In this document: in pieces, positions 32,142-41,070 of the stretch | Layout: every line of letters starts with the position of its first letter | Position numbering within the stretch: the first letter of the stretch is position 1 | Assembly: GCA_900549295.1 (NCBI GenBank) | Contig: URNG01000013.1 | Location: 1-42,967 of the forward strand | Direction: 5' to 3' | From: an uncultured Rhodocyclaceae bacterium | Lineage (GTDB): Bacteria; Pseudomonadota; Gammaproteobacteria; Burkholderiales; Rhodocyclaceae | Length of the DNA stretch: 42,967 bases | The notes under the pieces: generated by a model | Told to the model about the DNA's origin: nothing | Database searches by the model: none | The model's input: only the letters and a program-made list of their open reading frames with translations | Made by a program: the position numbers and the translations under genes

Positions 32142-32588
32142 ATGGCTGAAGGTTATTTCTACGGTACCGGCCGCCGCAAGAGCGCGGTGGCACGGGTTTT
32201 CATGAAACGCGGTTCCGGCGCCATCGTCGTGAACGGCAAGCCGGTCGACGAGTTCTTCTCGCGTGAAACCGGCCGCATGATCGTGCGCCAGCCGCTGGCC
32301 CTGGTCGAGCAGCTCGAAGGCTTTGACATCAAGGTCAACGTCACCGGCGGCGGCGGAGACCGCCCAAGCCCGCGCCCGAAAGGGGCGGATGCCGCCGCCG
32401 GGGCGGCCGTCGCCGACAAAGCCGGTGCCGTGCGCCACGGCATCACCCGCGCCCTGATCGAGTTCGACGCAGCGCTGAAGCCGACCTTGTCCAAGGCCGG
32501 TTTCGTGACCCGCGACGCGCGCGAAGTGGAACGGAAGAAGGTCGGTTTCCACAAGGCACGCCGCCGCAAGCAATTCTCGAAGCGCTGA
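32142..32588 (+). CDS. rpsI: 30S ribosomal protein S9 with an unusual internal insertion
   Basis: uS9 sits in the 30S head, and its C-terminal tail reaches the P-site tRNA. The start (MAEGYFYGTGRRKSAVARVF) and end (VGFHKARRRKQFSKR) are perfectly conserved, but the protein has 148 aa against the usual 130. The excess is at residues 72-93 (bases 32355-32420): where relatives have GGG-ESGQ-AGAVRHG, here about 22 Pro/Ala/Gly/Lys-rich residues follow the glycines before AGAVRHG. Reading frame is kept. It could be a genuine loop extension or an assembly artefact. Confidence 0.95.
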   Translation: MAEGYFYGTGRRKSAVARVFMKRGSGAIVVNGKPVDEFFSRETGRMIVRQPLALVEQLEGFDIKVNVTGGGGDRPSPRPKGADAAAGAAVADKAGAVRHGITRALIEFDAALKPTLSKAGFVTRDAREVERKKVGFHKARRRKQFSKR

Positions 32589-32608
32589 TCCACGACGGAT
32601 ATTCCGCA

Positions 32609-32635
32609 AAAACCGCCTCCGGGCGGTTTTTCGTT
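32609..32635 (+). terminator. Intrinsic terminator of rplM-rpsI
   Basis: AAAACCGCC (32609-32617), tetraloop TCCG, GGCGGTTTT (32622-32630), then TCGTTTT. A classic bidirectional-looking terminator about 20 bp after the rpsI stop. Confidence 0.9.
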
Positions 32636-32687
32636 TTCCGGCATCCGCGTTATTATCGATCTTCCCGCCGCCGCCCCTTTCTCCTGC

Positions 32688-33422
32688 ATGCCCACTCCCG
32701 CCATCAGCCTGCGCCTGAAACGCTTCCGCCATCGTTTTGGCATCGCGGCACCGCGCGTCGTCGTGCGCACCGCCTATCCGAAACGCTGGCTGTTGAGCGT
32801 CGCCATGCTGGCGGCACTGCTCCTGTTCGTGATTCTCTGGTCTTTCACCGAACATAACGCAAGCAGCAGCCAGCTCGGCGAACTGCAACAGCGCCTGACA
32901 CAACAACAAGAGGAATTGACGCTGCTGCGCGGATCGGTCGGTACCGGCAAGAACGCCGTCAGTATCGAACGCGCAGCCCAACAACAGCTGATTTCCCGCA
33001 TCACCGCGCTGGAGGCCGAAAACGCTGCATTGCGTGAAGACATGTTGATCTTCGAACGCCTGATTCCTGTGATGGGACAAACGGCACAGGTGCGCATCGA
33101 AAATTTCCGCGTCACGCCAGAAACCGATGCGCCAGGACGCTACCGCTACCGGCTGCTGATCGCATTCCAACCCGCCCAGCGCGGTGAATTCTTCCGTGGC
33201 CGTTACCAAGTCACGCTCGTTTACCGCCAATCCTCCGGAGAGGCAGCGGAAAAGCGCTTTCCCTCCGAGCAGAACAACATTTTCGAAGTACGCAACTTCC
33301 TGCGCCAGGAAGGCATCATCGAACTGCCTGCCGACAGCACCTTGCTGAGTGCGCGAGCCAATATCACCCGTGCGGGCAAGCAGGAAGCGGAACAGGAAAT
33401 CTCGTTCGCGAATAACAGTTAA
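32688..33422 (+). CDS. DUF6776-like membrane-anchored coiled-coil protein
   Basis: This 244-aa protein has a short basic cytoplasmic N-terminus, one membrane helix (about residues 33-53), a coiled coil (about 60-125, QLGELQQRLTQQQEEL and later ITALEAENAALRED), and a beta-rich periplasmic domain. The form and its place before a bactofilin gene match proteins called DUF6776 in betaproteobacteria. The role is unknown; partnership with the bactofilin is inferred from the 16-bp gap. Confidence 0.7.
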   Translation: MPTPAISLRLKRFRHRFGIAAPRVVVRTAYPKRWLLSVAMLAALLLFVILWSFTEHNASSSQLGELQQRLTQQQEELTLLRGSVGTGKNAVSIERAAQQQLISRITALEAENAALREDMLIFERLIPVMGQTAQVRIENFRVTPETDAPGRYRYRLLIAFQPAQRGEFFRGRYQVTLVYRQSSGEAAEKRFPSEQNNIFEVRNFLRQEGIIELPADSTLLSARANITRAGKQEAEQEISFANNS

Positions 33423-33438
33423 TGAAAAGGAAAGCCCG

Positions 33439-33840
33439 ATGTTTGGAAACAAGGACAAAAACCCCTCCCCCGGCCGGATCGACAGCCTGATCGGCGCTGG
33501 AACCAGTATCGAGGGCACGGTTCGTTTCAACGGCGGCCTGCGCATAGAGGGCGAAGTCAAAGGCGCGGTGGAAGCCGTGGCAGGCAGCGTATCCACGCTG
33601 GTGGTCTGCGACCAGGCGCGCATCGAAGGGAACGTGCAGGTATCCCACCTCGTCCTCAATGGCACCATCTGCGGCCCGGTCAAAGTCGATGACGCCCTGG
33701 AAATGCAGCCCAAGGCGCGCATCATCGGGGATGTTTCCTACGCCAGCATCGAAATGCACCAAGGTGCCGTGATCGAAGGCCACCTGATCCACACCCGGTC
33801 GGCCGTGGAACCAAATGCCGCAGTAACGGACCAAGACTAG
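33439..33840 (+). CDS. Bactofilin family cytoskeletal protein
   Basis: Bactofilins polymerise without nucleotide into filaments that scaffold cell-wall enzymes or polar structures. This 133-aa protein has a short flexible N-terminus and a core of repeated hydrophobic-Gly turns (GTSIEGTVRFNGGLRIEGEV ... ARIEGNVQVSHLVLNG), the right-handed beta-helix pattern of DUF583. It is cotranscribed with the DUF6776-like gene. Murein enzymes elsewhere in the window (pbpC, lytic transglycosylase) are not adjacent. Confidence 0.9.
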   Translation: MFGNKDKNPSPGRIDSLIGAGTSIEGTVRFNGGLRIEGEVKGAVEAVAGSVSTLVVCDQARIEGNVQVSHLVLNGTICGPVKVDDALEMQPKARIIGDVSYASIEMHQGAVIEGHLIHTRSAVEPNAAVTDQD

Positions 33841-33877
33841 TTTTTGCGATAATCCGCCTTTCCCCAGGAGAACACTC

Positions 33878-34225
33878 ATGAGCGCTGCCGAACAAACCGA
33901 CCCCTTCGTCTTTACCGACAATGCCGCCAACAAGGTCAAGGAATTGATCGAGGAAGAAGGCAATCCGGCGCTGAAACTGCGCGTTTTCGTCACCGGCGGC
34001 GGCTGCTCCGGTTTCCAGTACGGTTTCACTTTCGACGAAGAAGTCGCCGATGACGACACCACCATGGAAAAAAACGGCGTGCAACTGCTGATCGATCCCA
34101 TGAGCTACCAGTATCTGGTCGGCGCTGAGATCGATTACACCGATGGCCTGGAAGGCTCGCAATTCGTCATCCGCAACCCGAACGCCTCATCCACCTGCGG
34201 CTGCGGCTCCTCTTTCTCGGCCTGA
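33878..34225 (+). CDS. erpA: Iron-sulfur cluster insertion protein ErpA
   Basis: This A-type carrier delivers Fe-S clusters to apoproteins (in E. coli, including isoprenoid enzymes). The 115-aa protein has the three ligand cysteines: Cys43 in TGGGCSGFQYG, and Cys107 and Cys109 in STCGCGSSF. Length and C-terminus match ErpA more than IscA. AGGAG lies before the ATG. Confidence 0.95.
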   Translation: MSAAEQTDPFVFTDNAANKVKELIEEEGNPALKLRVFVTGGGCSGFQYGFTFDEEVADDDTTMEKNGVQLLIDPMSYQYLVGAEIDYTDGLEGSQFVIRNPNASSTCGCGSSFSA

Positions 34226-34319
34226 CCGACGGCCAATCGCCGCTTTTCGCTTGCGGGCAGCCTGTCCGCGAAACAGACCACCCGCTGCATGAGCGGCACC
34301 CGTTCTGACGACTCTGGGC

Positions 34320-35171
34320 ATGTACGCACGAAACAACATCCATTTCCGGCTTCTCGAAGACATTGCCCGCGAACTCTCCGGCGAGGTCAATTTTCCGACC
34401 TGCATGGACGCCGCGATGATGGTGCGCAACACGCTCAAGGACCACGGCGTGGGGCTGGACAAGGTTCTCCTTGCCGTGAGCATGGAACCCCTGATTGCCA
34501 GCAAGCTGCTGCAACTGGCCAATTCGGTGACCTACAACCCCTCGGGCAAGATCATTTCCGACCTTGCAACCGCCGTGCAGCGCCTGGGTTTCGACGTCGT
34601 ACGCACGGTTTCGCTGGCCGTGGCGATGGACCAAATGCTGAAATCGCGCAATCTCGCCGGCTATCAGGACATTGCCCACCAGGTCTGGGCGCACTCCATC
34701 CAGACTGCGGCCATTGCCCGTGTCCTGGCGCGTCGCCTGGGGCGGGTCAACCCGGACGATGCCATGATGGCCGGGCTCGTGCACGACATCGGCATTTTCT
34801 ACCTGCTGTACCGCGCTTCCGAATACCCGGAGTACATGGAGAATCGCGCAGCCGTGCTCGAATTGATCCAGGGCTGGCACGAAGGCATAGGCGAAAGCCT
34901 GCTGCACGCGCTCGGCATCCCGGAACGTATCTGCGATGCCGTGCGCGATCACGAACACCTGCGCCAGGTCGACACGCCATGCACCGTGCGCGACGTACTC
35001 TATTTCGCCAACCTGCTGGGCGGCGACGACAGCCAGTGGCGTCCCCCCGAAGAAATGGATGACGGCAGCCAGGCTCAGCGGGCTGCCGACCGGGAACGTT
35101 TCCAGGATCTCATCGCCGAGGCGGAGGAAGATATCGCTGCCGTGCGCGCTTCACTGCATTTCCACGAATGA
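34320..35171 (+). CDS. HDOD domain signalling protein
   Basis: This 283-aa cytoplasmic protein has an HDOD domain from about residue 20 to 220: FPTCMDAAMMV, KLLQLANSVTYNP, AVQRLGFDVVRTV, then VWAHSIQTAAIARVL, AGLVHDIGIFYLL and a late DHEHL. HDOD proteins act in regulatory and motility pathways; most lack phosphodiesterase activity although an HD pair remains here. No receiver or GGDEF domain is attached. The stop overlaps the msrQ start by 4 bp. Confidence 0.9.
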   Translation: MYARNNIHFRLLEDIARELSGEVNFPTCMDAAMMVRNTLKDHGVGLDKVLLAVSMEPLIASKLLQLANSVTYNPSGKIISDLATAVQRLGFDVVRTVSLAVAMDQMLKSRNLAGYQDIAHQVWAHSIQTAAIARVLARRLGRVNPDDAMMAGLVHDIGIFYLLYRASEYPEYMENRAAVLELIQGWHEGIGESLLHALGIPERICDAVRDHEHLRQVDTPCTVRDVLYFANLLGGDDSQWRPPEEMDDGSQAQRAADRERFQDLIAEAEEDIAAVRASLHFHE

Positions 35172-35839
35172 GGGCTGCGGTTTCGCCGCCGGTTACACTG
35201 CTCAAACTGATCGTTTTCAGTCTCAGCCTGGTTCCCGCGCTGCTCCTGTGGTGGAATTTCCAGCACGACCTGCTCGGCAGCGAGCCGATCGAAGCCGTGC
35301 AGCAGACGAGCGGGCGCTGGGCGCTCAATTTCCTGCTCATCACCCTCTGCATTTCCCCGCTGCGCGCCCTGACGCGGCAGCACTGGCTGTTGCGCCTGCG
35401 CCGCATGCTCGGGCTGTTTGCCTTTGCCTACGCCAGCCTGCACCTCTGGGCTTTCGCCGGACTCGCCAACGGCTTCGTCGCCTACGACATGCTGCGCGAA
35501 ATCGCTCGCGCGCCGCTCATCATCGCCGGCCTGATCGCCTTCGTCCTGCTCGTGCCGTTGGCTGCAACCTCCAGCAACTACGCCGTGCAGCGCCTGGGCG
35601 GGCGGCGCTGGCAGGAATTGCAGCGCGCCGTCTATCCCGCTGCCCTGCTCGCCTGCCTGCATTTTCTCGGCATGAGCGACGTGGCCGATCTGCCCATACC
35701 GCTCTCCTACGGCGTTTTCCTCGGCCTGTTGCTGTGGTGGCGCATCCAGGAGCGGCAGCGCAAGGCGCAGCCGACCAGCGGCGCGGCAACCCCTGCCGCA
35801 GCCAAGCCCATCCAGTTTTACCGGCAACGGCCCAAATAA
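35168..35839 (+). CDS. msrQ: MsrQ-like heme-binding membrane subunit
   Basis: MsrQ is the heme b quinol-oxidising membrane partner of the periplasmic methionine-sulfoxide reductase MsrP. This 223-aa protein has about six helices, TSGRWALNFLLITLCISPLR, RRMLGLFAFAYASLHLWAF and LACLHFLGM, with the conserved heme histidines of the ferric-reductase-like family. No msrP is adjacent: the gene before it is an HDOD gene. The partner must be elsewhere or absent. Confidence 0.88.
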   Translation: MRAAVSPPVTLLKLIVFSLSLVPALLLWWNFQHDLLGSEPIEAVQQTSGRWALNFLLITLCISPLRALTRQHWLLRLRRMLGLFAFAYASLHLWAFAGLANGFVAYDMLREIARAPLIIAGLIAFVLLVPLAATSSNYAVQRLGGRRWQELQRAVYPAALLACLHFLGMSDVADLPIPLSYGVFLGLLLWWRIQERQRKAQPTSGAATPAAAKPIQFYRQRPK

Positions 35840-35976
35840 ACGCCCGATCCCATGACGGCGGGCCGCGCCGATGCAGATCAGTCGCCCGCAGCGCTCGTGT
35901 ATCATGCGACCTGAATTAACCCGCTCGCATCGTTCGGGCGAACTTCCTGACCGGATTCCTGACTGGATCACACGCG

Positions 35977-38900
35977 ATGAAAACAAGCTCCCTGTTCTCC
36001 GCCCGCAACCTCCTCGTATTCCTGCTGATCGGCGCGGCGCTGGCGCTCGGCGCCTTCATCCAGTCCGGTAAAACGCCCGGCGGCAATCCAGCGCTCGACG
36101 ACGACAGCGACGCCGCCTTCGAAATCATCGAGGCCGCGCATCGCGAATTCGACGGTTCCCCCGCCCTGGCGCTGTCGTTCAGCCTGCCCCTCGACGCCCG
36201 CGCCCGCCCCGGCGAATTCATTCAGGTGCTGGAAATGCCGGCGCGCCCCGAAGATCTGAAAAACACCGACGAGGACGACGGCTGGCGCGACGGCAACGAC
36301 CAGACGCTTGCCAGCGAAGTCAGCACCAAAGAGGCCGACACCCGGCTCGACGGCGGCAAGGCCGTCCCCGGCGCCTGGGTGGTCGGCGACAATCCCCGGC
36401 TGATCTTCTTCCCCAACGTCAAGCCGCAGACCCGCTACCTGATCCGCGTCCAGAACGGCCTGCCGGCGCGTAACGGCAAGACGCTGGCGGCGGAACAGCG
36501 CTACGCCGTGCGCACCGCCGCCGTTGCCCCGGCCTTTTATTTCGCCAGCCGCGGCATCGTGCTACCGGCCGGACAAAACGGCGGCCTGCCGGTGACGACC
36601 GTGAATGTCCCCGAAGTGGACATCCAGTTCCTCAAGGTCAAGGCCGATTCGCTGCCGGCCTTTCTCGACAAGGTCACGCAAGGCTCCCGCGTCCGCGCGG
36701 AAAACGACGGCGAAGACGGCGAATATTACGATTACGACTACTACGACCGCACCGACCTGAAAGGCGCGGTCAGCACCTGGACGCTCGACCGCCTGCACAA
36801 GATGACGACCAGCGTGTTCGCCGGCCGCTTCAATACCGAGCAGAAGGCCAACCGGCGCAGCGTCACCTTCATCCCGGTCGAGGACATCCCGCAACTGCGC
36901 GAACCCGGCGTGTACGTCGCCGTCATGTCGCAGCCCAACCGTTTCCGCAGCGAGCAGCAGACCACCTATTTCTACGTCAGCGACCTCGGCCTGCACCTGC
37001 GCGACCACGCGGCGGGCAGCGCCGACGCCTTCGTCAGCTCGCTGGTGGACGGCAAGGCGGTACGCGACGTCGAAGTGTCCTGGCTGGCCGCCGACGGCAA
37101 GGTATTGGCCCAAGCGAAAACGGACGGCCTGGGCCGCGCCGCTTTCGGCGAACGCCCGCAAAACGCACGCGCCCTCATGGCGCGCAAGGGCGAGCAGCTT
37201 TCGCTCATCGCCCTCAAGGAACCGGCGCTCGATCTCTCCGAATTCGACACCGCGGGCCTGATTTCCGCCCCCATCCGCCTGTTCGCCTACAGCGGCCGCA
37301 ATCTCTACCGCCCCGGCGAGAGCTTCGCCGTCTCCGTGCTGGCGCGCGACCCGGATGGCCAGCCGATTCCCGCGCAGCCCGTGCAGGCCCTGCTCCGCCG
37401 CCCGGACGGCAACGCCCAGTGGACGGCCAACTGGTCGCCGGACAACACCTTCGCCGGCTACTACCAGCAGCAGATCGAACTACCCGCCGATGCCGCCACC
37501 GGCACCTGGCGGCTGGAATTGCGCGGCGACCCCGCCGCCAAACAGGCCAGCGCCAGCCTGAACTTCAACGTCGAGGAATTTCTCCCCGAGCGCATGAAGC
37601 TCGACCTCGGCGCGCCCACCGGCACGCTAGCCGCCGGCGCGGACTGGCAACTGGCGGTTCAGGGCAACTACCTGTACGGCGCGCCCGCCGCCGGCAACCG
37701 GCTGCTCGGCGTGGTCAATACCGCCCCCAATCCGCAGGCCCTGCCCGGCAAGCTCCCCGGCTTCATCTTCGGCGACGCCGACGAGGCCAACGTCCGCCAG
37801 CGGCAGGAACTCGAGGAAAGCGCGCTCGACGAGCAGGGCAAGGCGCAACTGGACGTCGATCTGTCCGCCCTGGAAAACCGCCGCTCACCCTTCACCGTGC
37901 GCGCCACGCTGAGCCTGCTGGAAAGCGGTGGCCGCCCGGTCATCCGCAGCGTCGAGCGCACCTGGTGGCCGGCTCCGGCGCTGGTCGGCCTGCGCCCGCT
38001 GTTCAATGGCGAGTACGCGCGCGAGAACTCCACCGTCGAATTCGAAGCCGTGCTGGCCGACGCGCAGGGCAAACAACTCGCCGCGCAGGCCCTGCCGGTA
38101 CGCATTTTCCGCGAGAACCGCGACTGGTACTGGCGTTTCGACGATCAGCGCGGCTGGCATTCGGGCTTCAGCGAAACCGACGAACTGGTCGCCAGCAGCA
38201 AGGTGGATATTCCTGCCGGCGGGCGCGGCAAGCTGGCCTTGCCGGTGAAATACGGGCGTTATCGGGTGGAAGTGCTCAACCCCGCCACCCGACTCGTCAC
38301 CCGCTACCGCTTCTACGCCGGCTGGTTCGCGAAAGACGACGAAAGCCAGGGCGTGCGCCCGGATCGCGTGGCGCTGAAATTCGACAAGGCCAGCTACCGC
38401 GAAGGTGAAACCGCCCGCCTGACGCTCACCCCGCCGCACGCCGGCGAAGCGCTGATTACCGTCGAAGGCGACCGTCTGCTGTGGTCGAAGCGCGTCAGCG
38501 TCACCAGCGACGGCACCAGTATCGAACTGCCGATCGCCCCGGAATGGAAACGCCACGACCTGTACGTCACCGCCGTGGTGCTGCGCCCCGGCAACGGCGG
38601 CAGCCGGATCACACCGGCGCGCGCTCTGGGCATCGCCTACCTGCCGCTGGCGCGCGACGAGCGCAAGCTGACGGTCAGCCTCGACGCGCCGAAAAAGATG
38701 GAGCCGGATCGCCCGCTCAAGGTCAGGGTCAAGGTGCCGGAAGCCAAGGGCAGTCAGGCCATGGTCACGCTCTCGGCGGTGGATGTCGGCATTCTCAACG
38801 TCACCGCTTTCAAGAGTCCCGACCCGTTCGCCTTCTTCTTTGCCAAGCTGCGTTACGGACAGGATCTGTACGACATCTATGGCCGTCTGATCGAAAAAAT

Positions 38901-41070
38901 GGCGGGCCAGAAAGGCAAGCTGAAGTGGGGCGGCGACGCCGCGCCGAAAACGACGCGCAGCCTGCCGAAAAAGGTGCGGCTGGTCGATCTGTTCAGCGGC
39001 CCGGTGGCGCTCGACGCCAACGGCGAGGCCGAAATCAGCCTACCGGTTCCCGACTTCAACGGCAGTCTGCGCCTGATGGCGGTGGCCAGCAGCGCCGACC
39101 GCTTCGGCATGCAGGAGGCCGAAGTTACCGTCGCCGCGCCGCTGGTGGTCGAACTCGCCACGCCGCGCTTCCTGTCGATCGGCGACGCGGCCCTGCTCGC
39201 TCTCGACGTGCACAATCTGGCCGGCTCCGAACAGGAAATCAGCATCCGGGTCAGTAACGCCGACGGCCTGCTGATCCGCGATGCGGCACAAAAAATCAAG
39301 CTGCGCGACCAGCAGAAGCGCATCGTCCGCATCCCGCTCGAAGCCGGTTCGGCGCACGGCCTGACCGAAGTGGAAGTGCGCGTGGAGAGCCAGCGCAGCA
39401 AGCTGACCCGCACTTTCCCGCTGCAAGTCCAGGCCCCAACGCCACGGCAGAGTCTGGTGCGGCGCTACATCGTCGAGCCGGGCGAGAGCCTGGAGATCCG
39501 GGAAAACGAACTCGGCGGTTTCCTGCCGCAGACCGCCAGCGCCAATCTGGCGATTTCCGACCAGCCGCCCATCGACGTGCGCAGCGCCGTGCGCGGCCTG
39601 CTCACCTACCCCTACGGCTGCGCCGAGCAAACCACCAGCACCGCTTACCCGCATCTCTTCATCGACGAAGCCGCCGCCCGGCAATTCGGCCTCAAGGTCT
39701 ACACACCGGCCCAGCGCGCCGAAATGCTCGACAAGGCCATCTCCCGGCTGGCCGGAATGCAGGCCCCGAGCGGCGGTTTCAGCCTGTGGGGCAACCACGC
39801 CGAATACGAATACTGGCTTTCCGCCTACGTCACGCATTTTCTGAACGAAGCGCGCGAACAGGGTTTTGCCGTGCCGGCCGAAATGGAGAAGAAAGCCGTC
39901 GAATTTCTCCTGAAAGGCTTGCAGGAAGGCACCGCCAGCCTGCCGCGCGGGCCGCTCAGCTACAACCGCAGCGGCACCTGGAACGACTGGCGCTACGCCG
40001 GCTCCGGTCGCTTCAGCGTGCTCGCCTACGGCGCTTACGTGCTGGCGCTGCACGGCAAGGCGCCGCTCGCCACCTTACGCCAGCTGGCCGAAGCCAGCGA
40101 GCAGTCGCATTCCGGGCTGGCGCTGGTGCAGCTCGGGCTGGCGCTCAAGCTGATGGGCGACGAGCCGCGCAGCCAGCAGGCCATTGCCGCCGGTTTGCAG
40201 AAACCGCGCGACAACCGCTACTGGTGGGGTGATTACGGCAGTACGCTGCGCGACTCGGCGCTGATGTACGTGCTGCTCAAGAAGCACAAGCTCGCGCCGG
40301 CCGGATACGCCAGTCTGGTGGCCGTGGCGGCGGGGGAAATGGAGAAGAACCGCTACCTGAGCACGCAGGAAAAAATGGCCGTGTTCCTGCTCGGCCGCGA
40401 TTTCGCGGCCGCCGACGGCACGCCCTGGCAGGCCACCCTGACGCAAGGCGGCGCCAGCCAGAGCCTGGGCGGCAAGGGCGTGCAGTTCCTGCCGCTGGAA
40501 GGCGGCGCGCTGGCCCGCGGCATCACCCTCAAGAACACGCACAATGCGCGCCTTTACGTGTCGCTCGATCTGGTCGGCAACCCCGCCAAAGCGCCCGCCG
40601 CCCGCAGTGATGCCTTCGCGCTCAAGCGCCACTGGTACACCGCCGACGGCAAACCGCTCGGCGAGCGCGCCCTGCGTGTCGGCGAAAGCCTGCTCGTGCG
40701 GCTGGAAGTCAAGACCCACGGCCACTACGCCAACGCCATGATCGTGGACTACATTCCGGCCGGGATCGAAATCGAAAACACCAACATCGTCCAGAGCGAG
40801 CAGAGCGAACTCACCGTCGATGGCGTTTCGGTCAATCAGGCGATGCAGGATGCCCGCATCAAGCACGTCGAGTTCCGCGACGACCGCTTCGTCGTCGCCG
40901 CCCGTCTGGCCCCCGGCACGACCAGCTTCTTCTACCGCGCCCGCGTGGTGACGCCAGGCCGCTTCGTCGTGCCGCCCTCCTACGCCGAGGACATGTACCA
41001 GCCGGCCATTTACGGGCTGGCGGCGGACGGGGACCACATCACGATCAGCGATGGGGAGAAGCGTCATTGA
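35977..41070 (+). CDS. Bacterial alpha-2-macroglobulin
   Basis: This 1697-aa protein is a periplasmic protease trap of the YfhM type. N-terminal residues 12-30 form a membrane anchor; unlike E. coli YfhM there is no lipobox cysteine. Multiple MG domains follow. The thioester motif C-A-E-Q is at residues 1215-1218 (PYGCAEQTTS), followed by the alpha-helical TED domain (LSRLAGMQAPSGGFSLWG and similar). The thioester form covalently traps attacking proteases. It overlaps pbpC by 20 bp, the classic yfhM-pbpC pairing, consistent with guarding the cell when murein is breached. Confidence 0.95.
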   Translation: MKTSSLFSARNLLVFLLIGAALALGAFIQSGKTPGGNPALDDDSDAAFEIIEAAHREFDGSPALALSFSLPLDARARPGEFIQVLEMPARPEDLKNTDEDDGWRDGNDQTLASEVSTKEADTRLDGGKAVPGAWVVGDNPRLIFFPNVKPQTRYLIRVQNGLPARNGKTLAAEQRYAVRTAAVAPAFYFASRGIVLPAGQNGGLPVTTVNVPEVDIQFLKVKADSLPAFLDKVTQGSRVRAENDGEDGEYYDYDYYDRTDLKGAVSTWTLDRLHKMTTSVFAGRFNTEQKANRRSVTFIPVEDIPQLREPGVYVAVMSQPNRFRSEQQTTYFYVSDLGLHLRDHAAGSADAFVSSLVDGKAVRDVEVSWLAADGKVLAQAKTDGLGRAAFGERPQNARALMARKGEQLSLIALKEPALDLSEFDTAGLISAPIRLFAYSGRNLYRPGESFAVSVLARDPDGQPIPAQPVQALLRRPDGNAQWTANWSPDNTFAGYYQQQIELPADAATGTWRLELRGDPAAKQASASLNFNVEEFLPERMKLDLGAPTGTLAAGADWQLAVQGNYLYGAPAAGNRLLGVVNTAPNPQALPGKLPGFIFGDADEANVRQRQELEESALDEQGKAQLDVDLSALENRRSPFTVRATLSLLESGGRPVIRSVERTWWPAPALVGLRPLFNGEYARENSTVEFEAVLADAQGKQLAAQALPVRIFRENRDWYWRFDDQRGWHSGFSETDELVASSKVDIPAGGRGKLALPVKYGRYRVEVLNPATRLVTRYRFYAGWFAKDDESQGVRPDRVALKFDKASYREGETARLTLTPPHAGEALITVEGDRLLWSKRVSVTSDGTSIELPIAPEWKRHDLYVTAVVLRPGNGGSRITPARALGIAYLPLARDERKLTVSLDAPKKMEPDRPLKVRVKVPEAKGSQAMVTLSAVDVGILNVTAFKSPDPFAFFFAKLRYGQDLYDIYGRLIEKMAGQKGKLKWGGDAAPKTTRSLPKKVRLVDLFSGPVALDANGEAEISLPVPDFNGSLRLMAVASSADRFGMQEAEVTVAAPLVVELATPRFLSIGDAALLALDVHNLAGSEQEISIRVSNADGLLIRDAAQKIKLRDQQKRIVRIPLEAGSAHGLTEVEVRVESQRSKLTRTFPLQVQAPTPRQSLVRRYIVEPGESLEIRENELGGFLPQTASANLAISDQPPIDVRSAVRGLLTYPYGCAEQTTSTAYPHLFIDEAAARQFGLKVYTPAQRAEMLDKAISRLAGMQAPSGGFSLWGNHAEYEYWLSAYVTHFLNEAREQGFAVPAEMEKKAVEFLLKGLQEGTASLPRGPLSYNRSGTWNDWRYAGSGRFSVLAYGAYVLALHGKAPLATLRQLAEASEQSHSGLALVQLGLALKLMGDEPRSQQAIAAGLQKPRDNRYWWGDYGSTLRDSALMYVLLKKHKLAPAGYASLVAVAAGEMEKNRYLSTQEKMAVFLLGRDFAAADGTPWQATLTQGGASQSLGGKGVQFLPLEGGALARGITLKNTHNARLYVSLDLVGNPAKAPAARSDAFALKRHWYTADGKPLGERALRVGESLLVRLEVKTHGHYANAMIVDYIPAGIEIENTNIVQSEQSELTVDGVSVNQAMQDARIKHVEFRDDRFVVAARLAPGTTSFFYRARVVTPGRFVVPPSYAEDMYQPAIYGLAADGDHITISDGEKRH

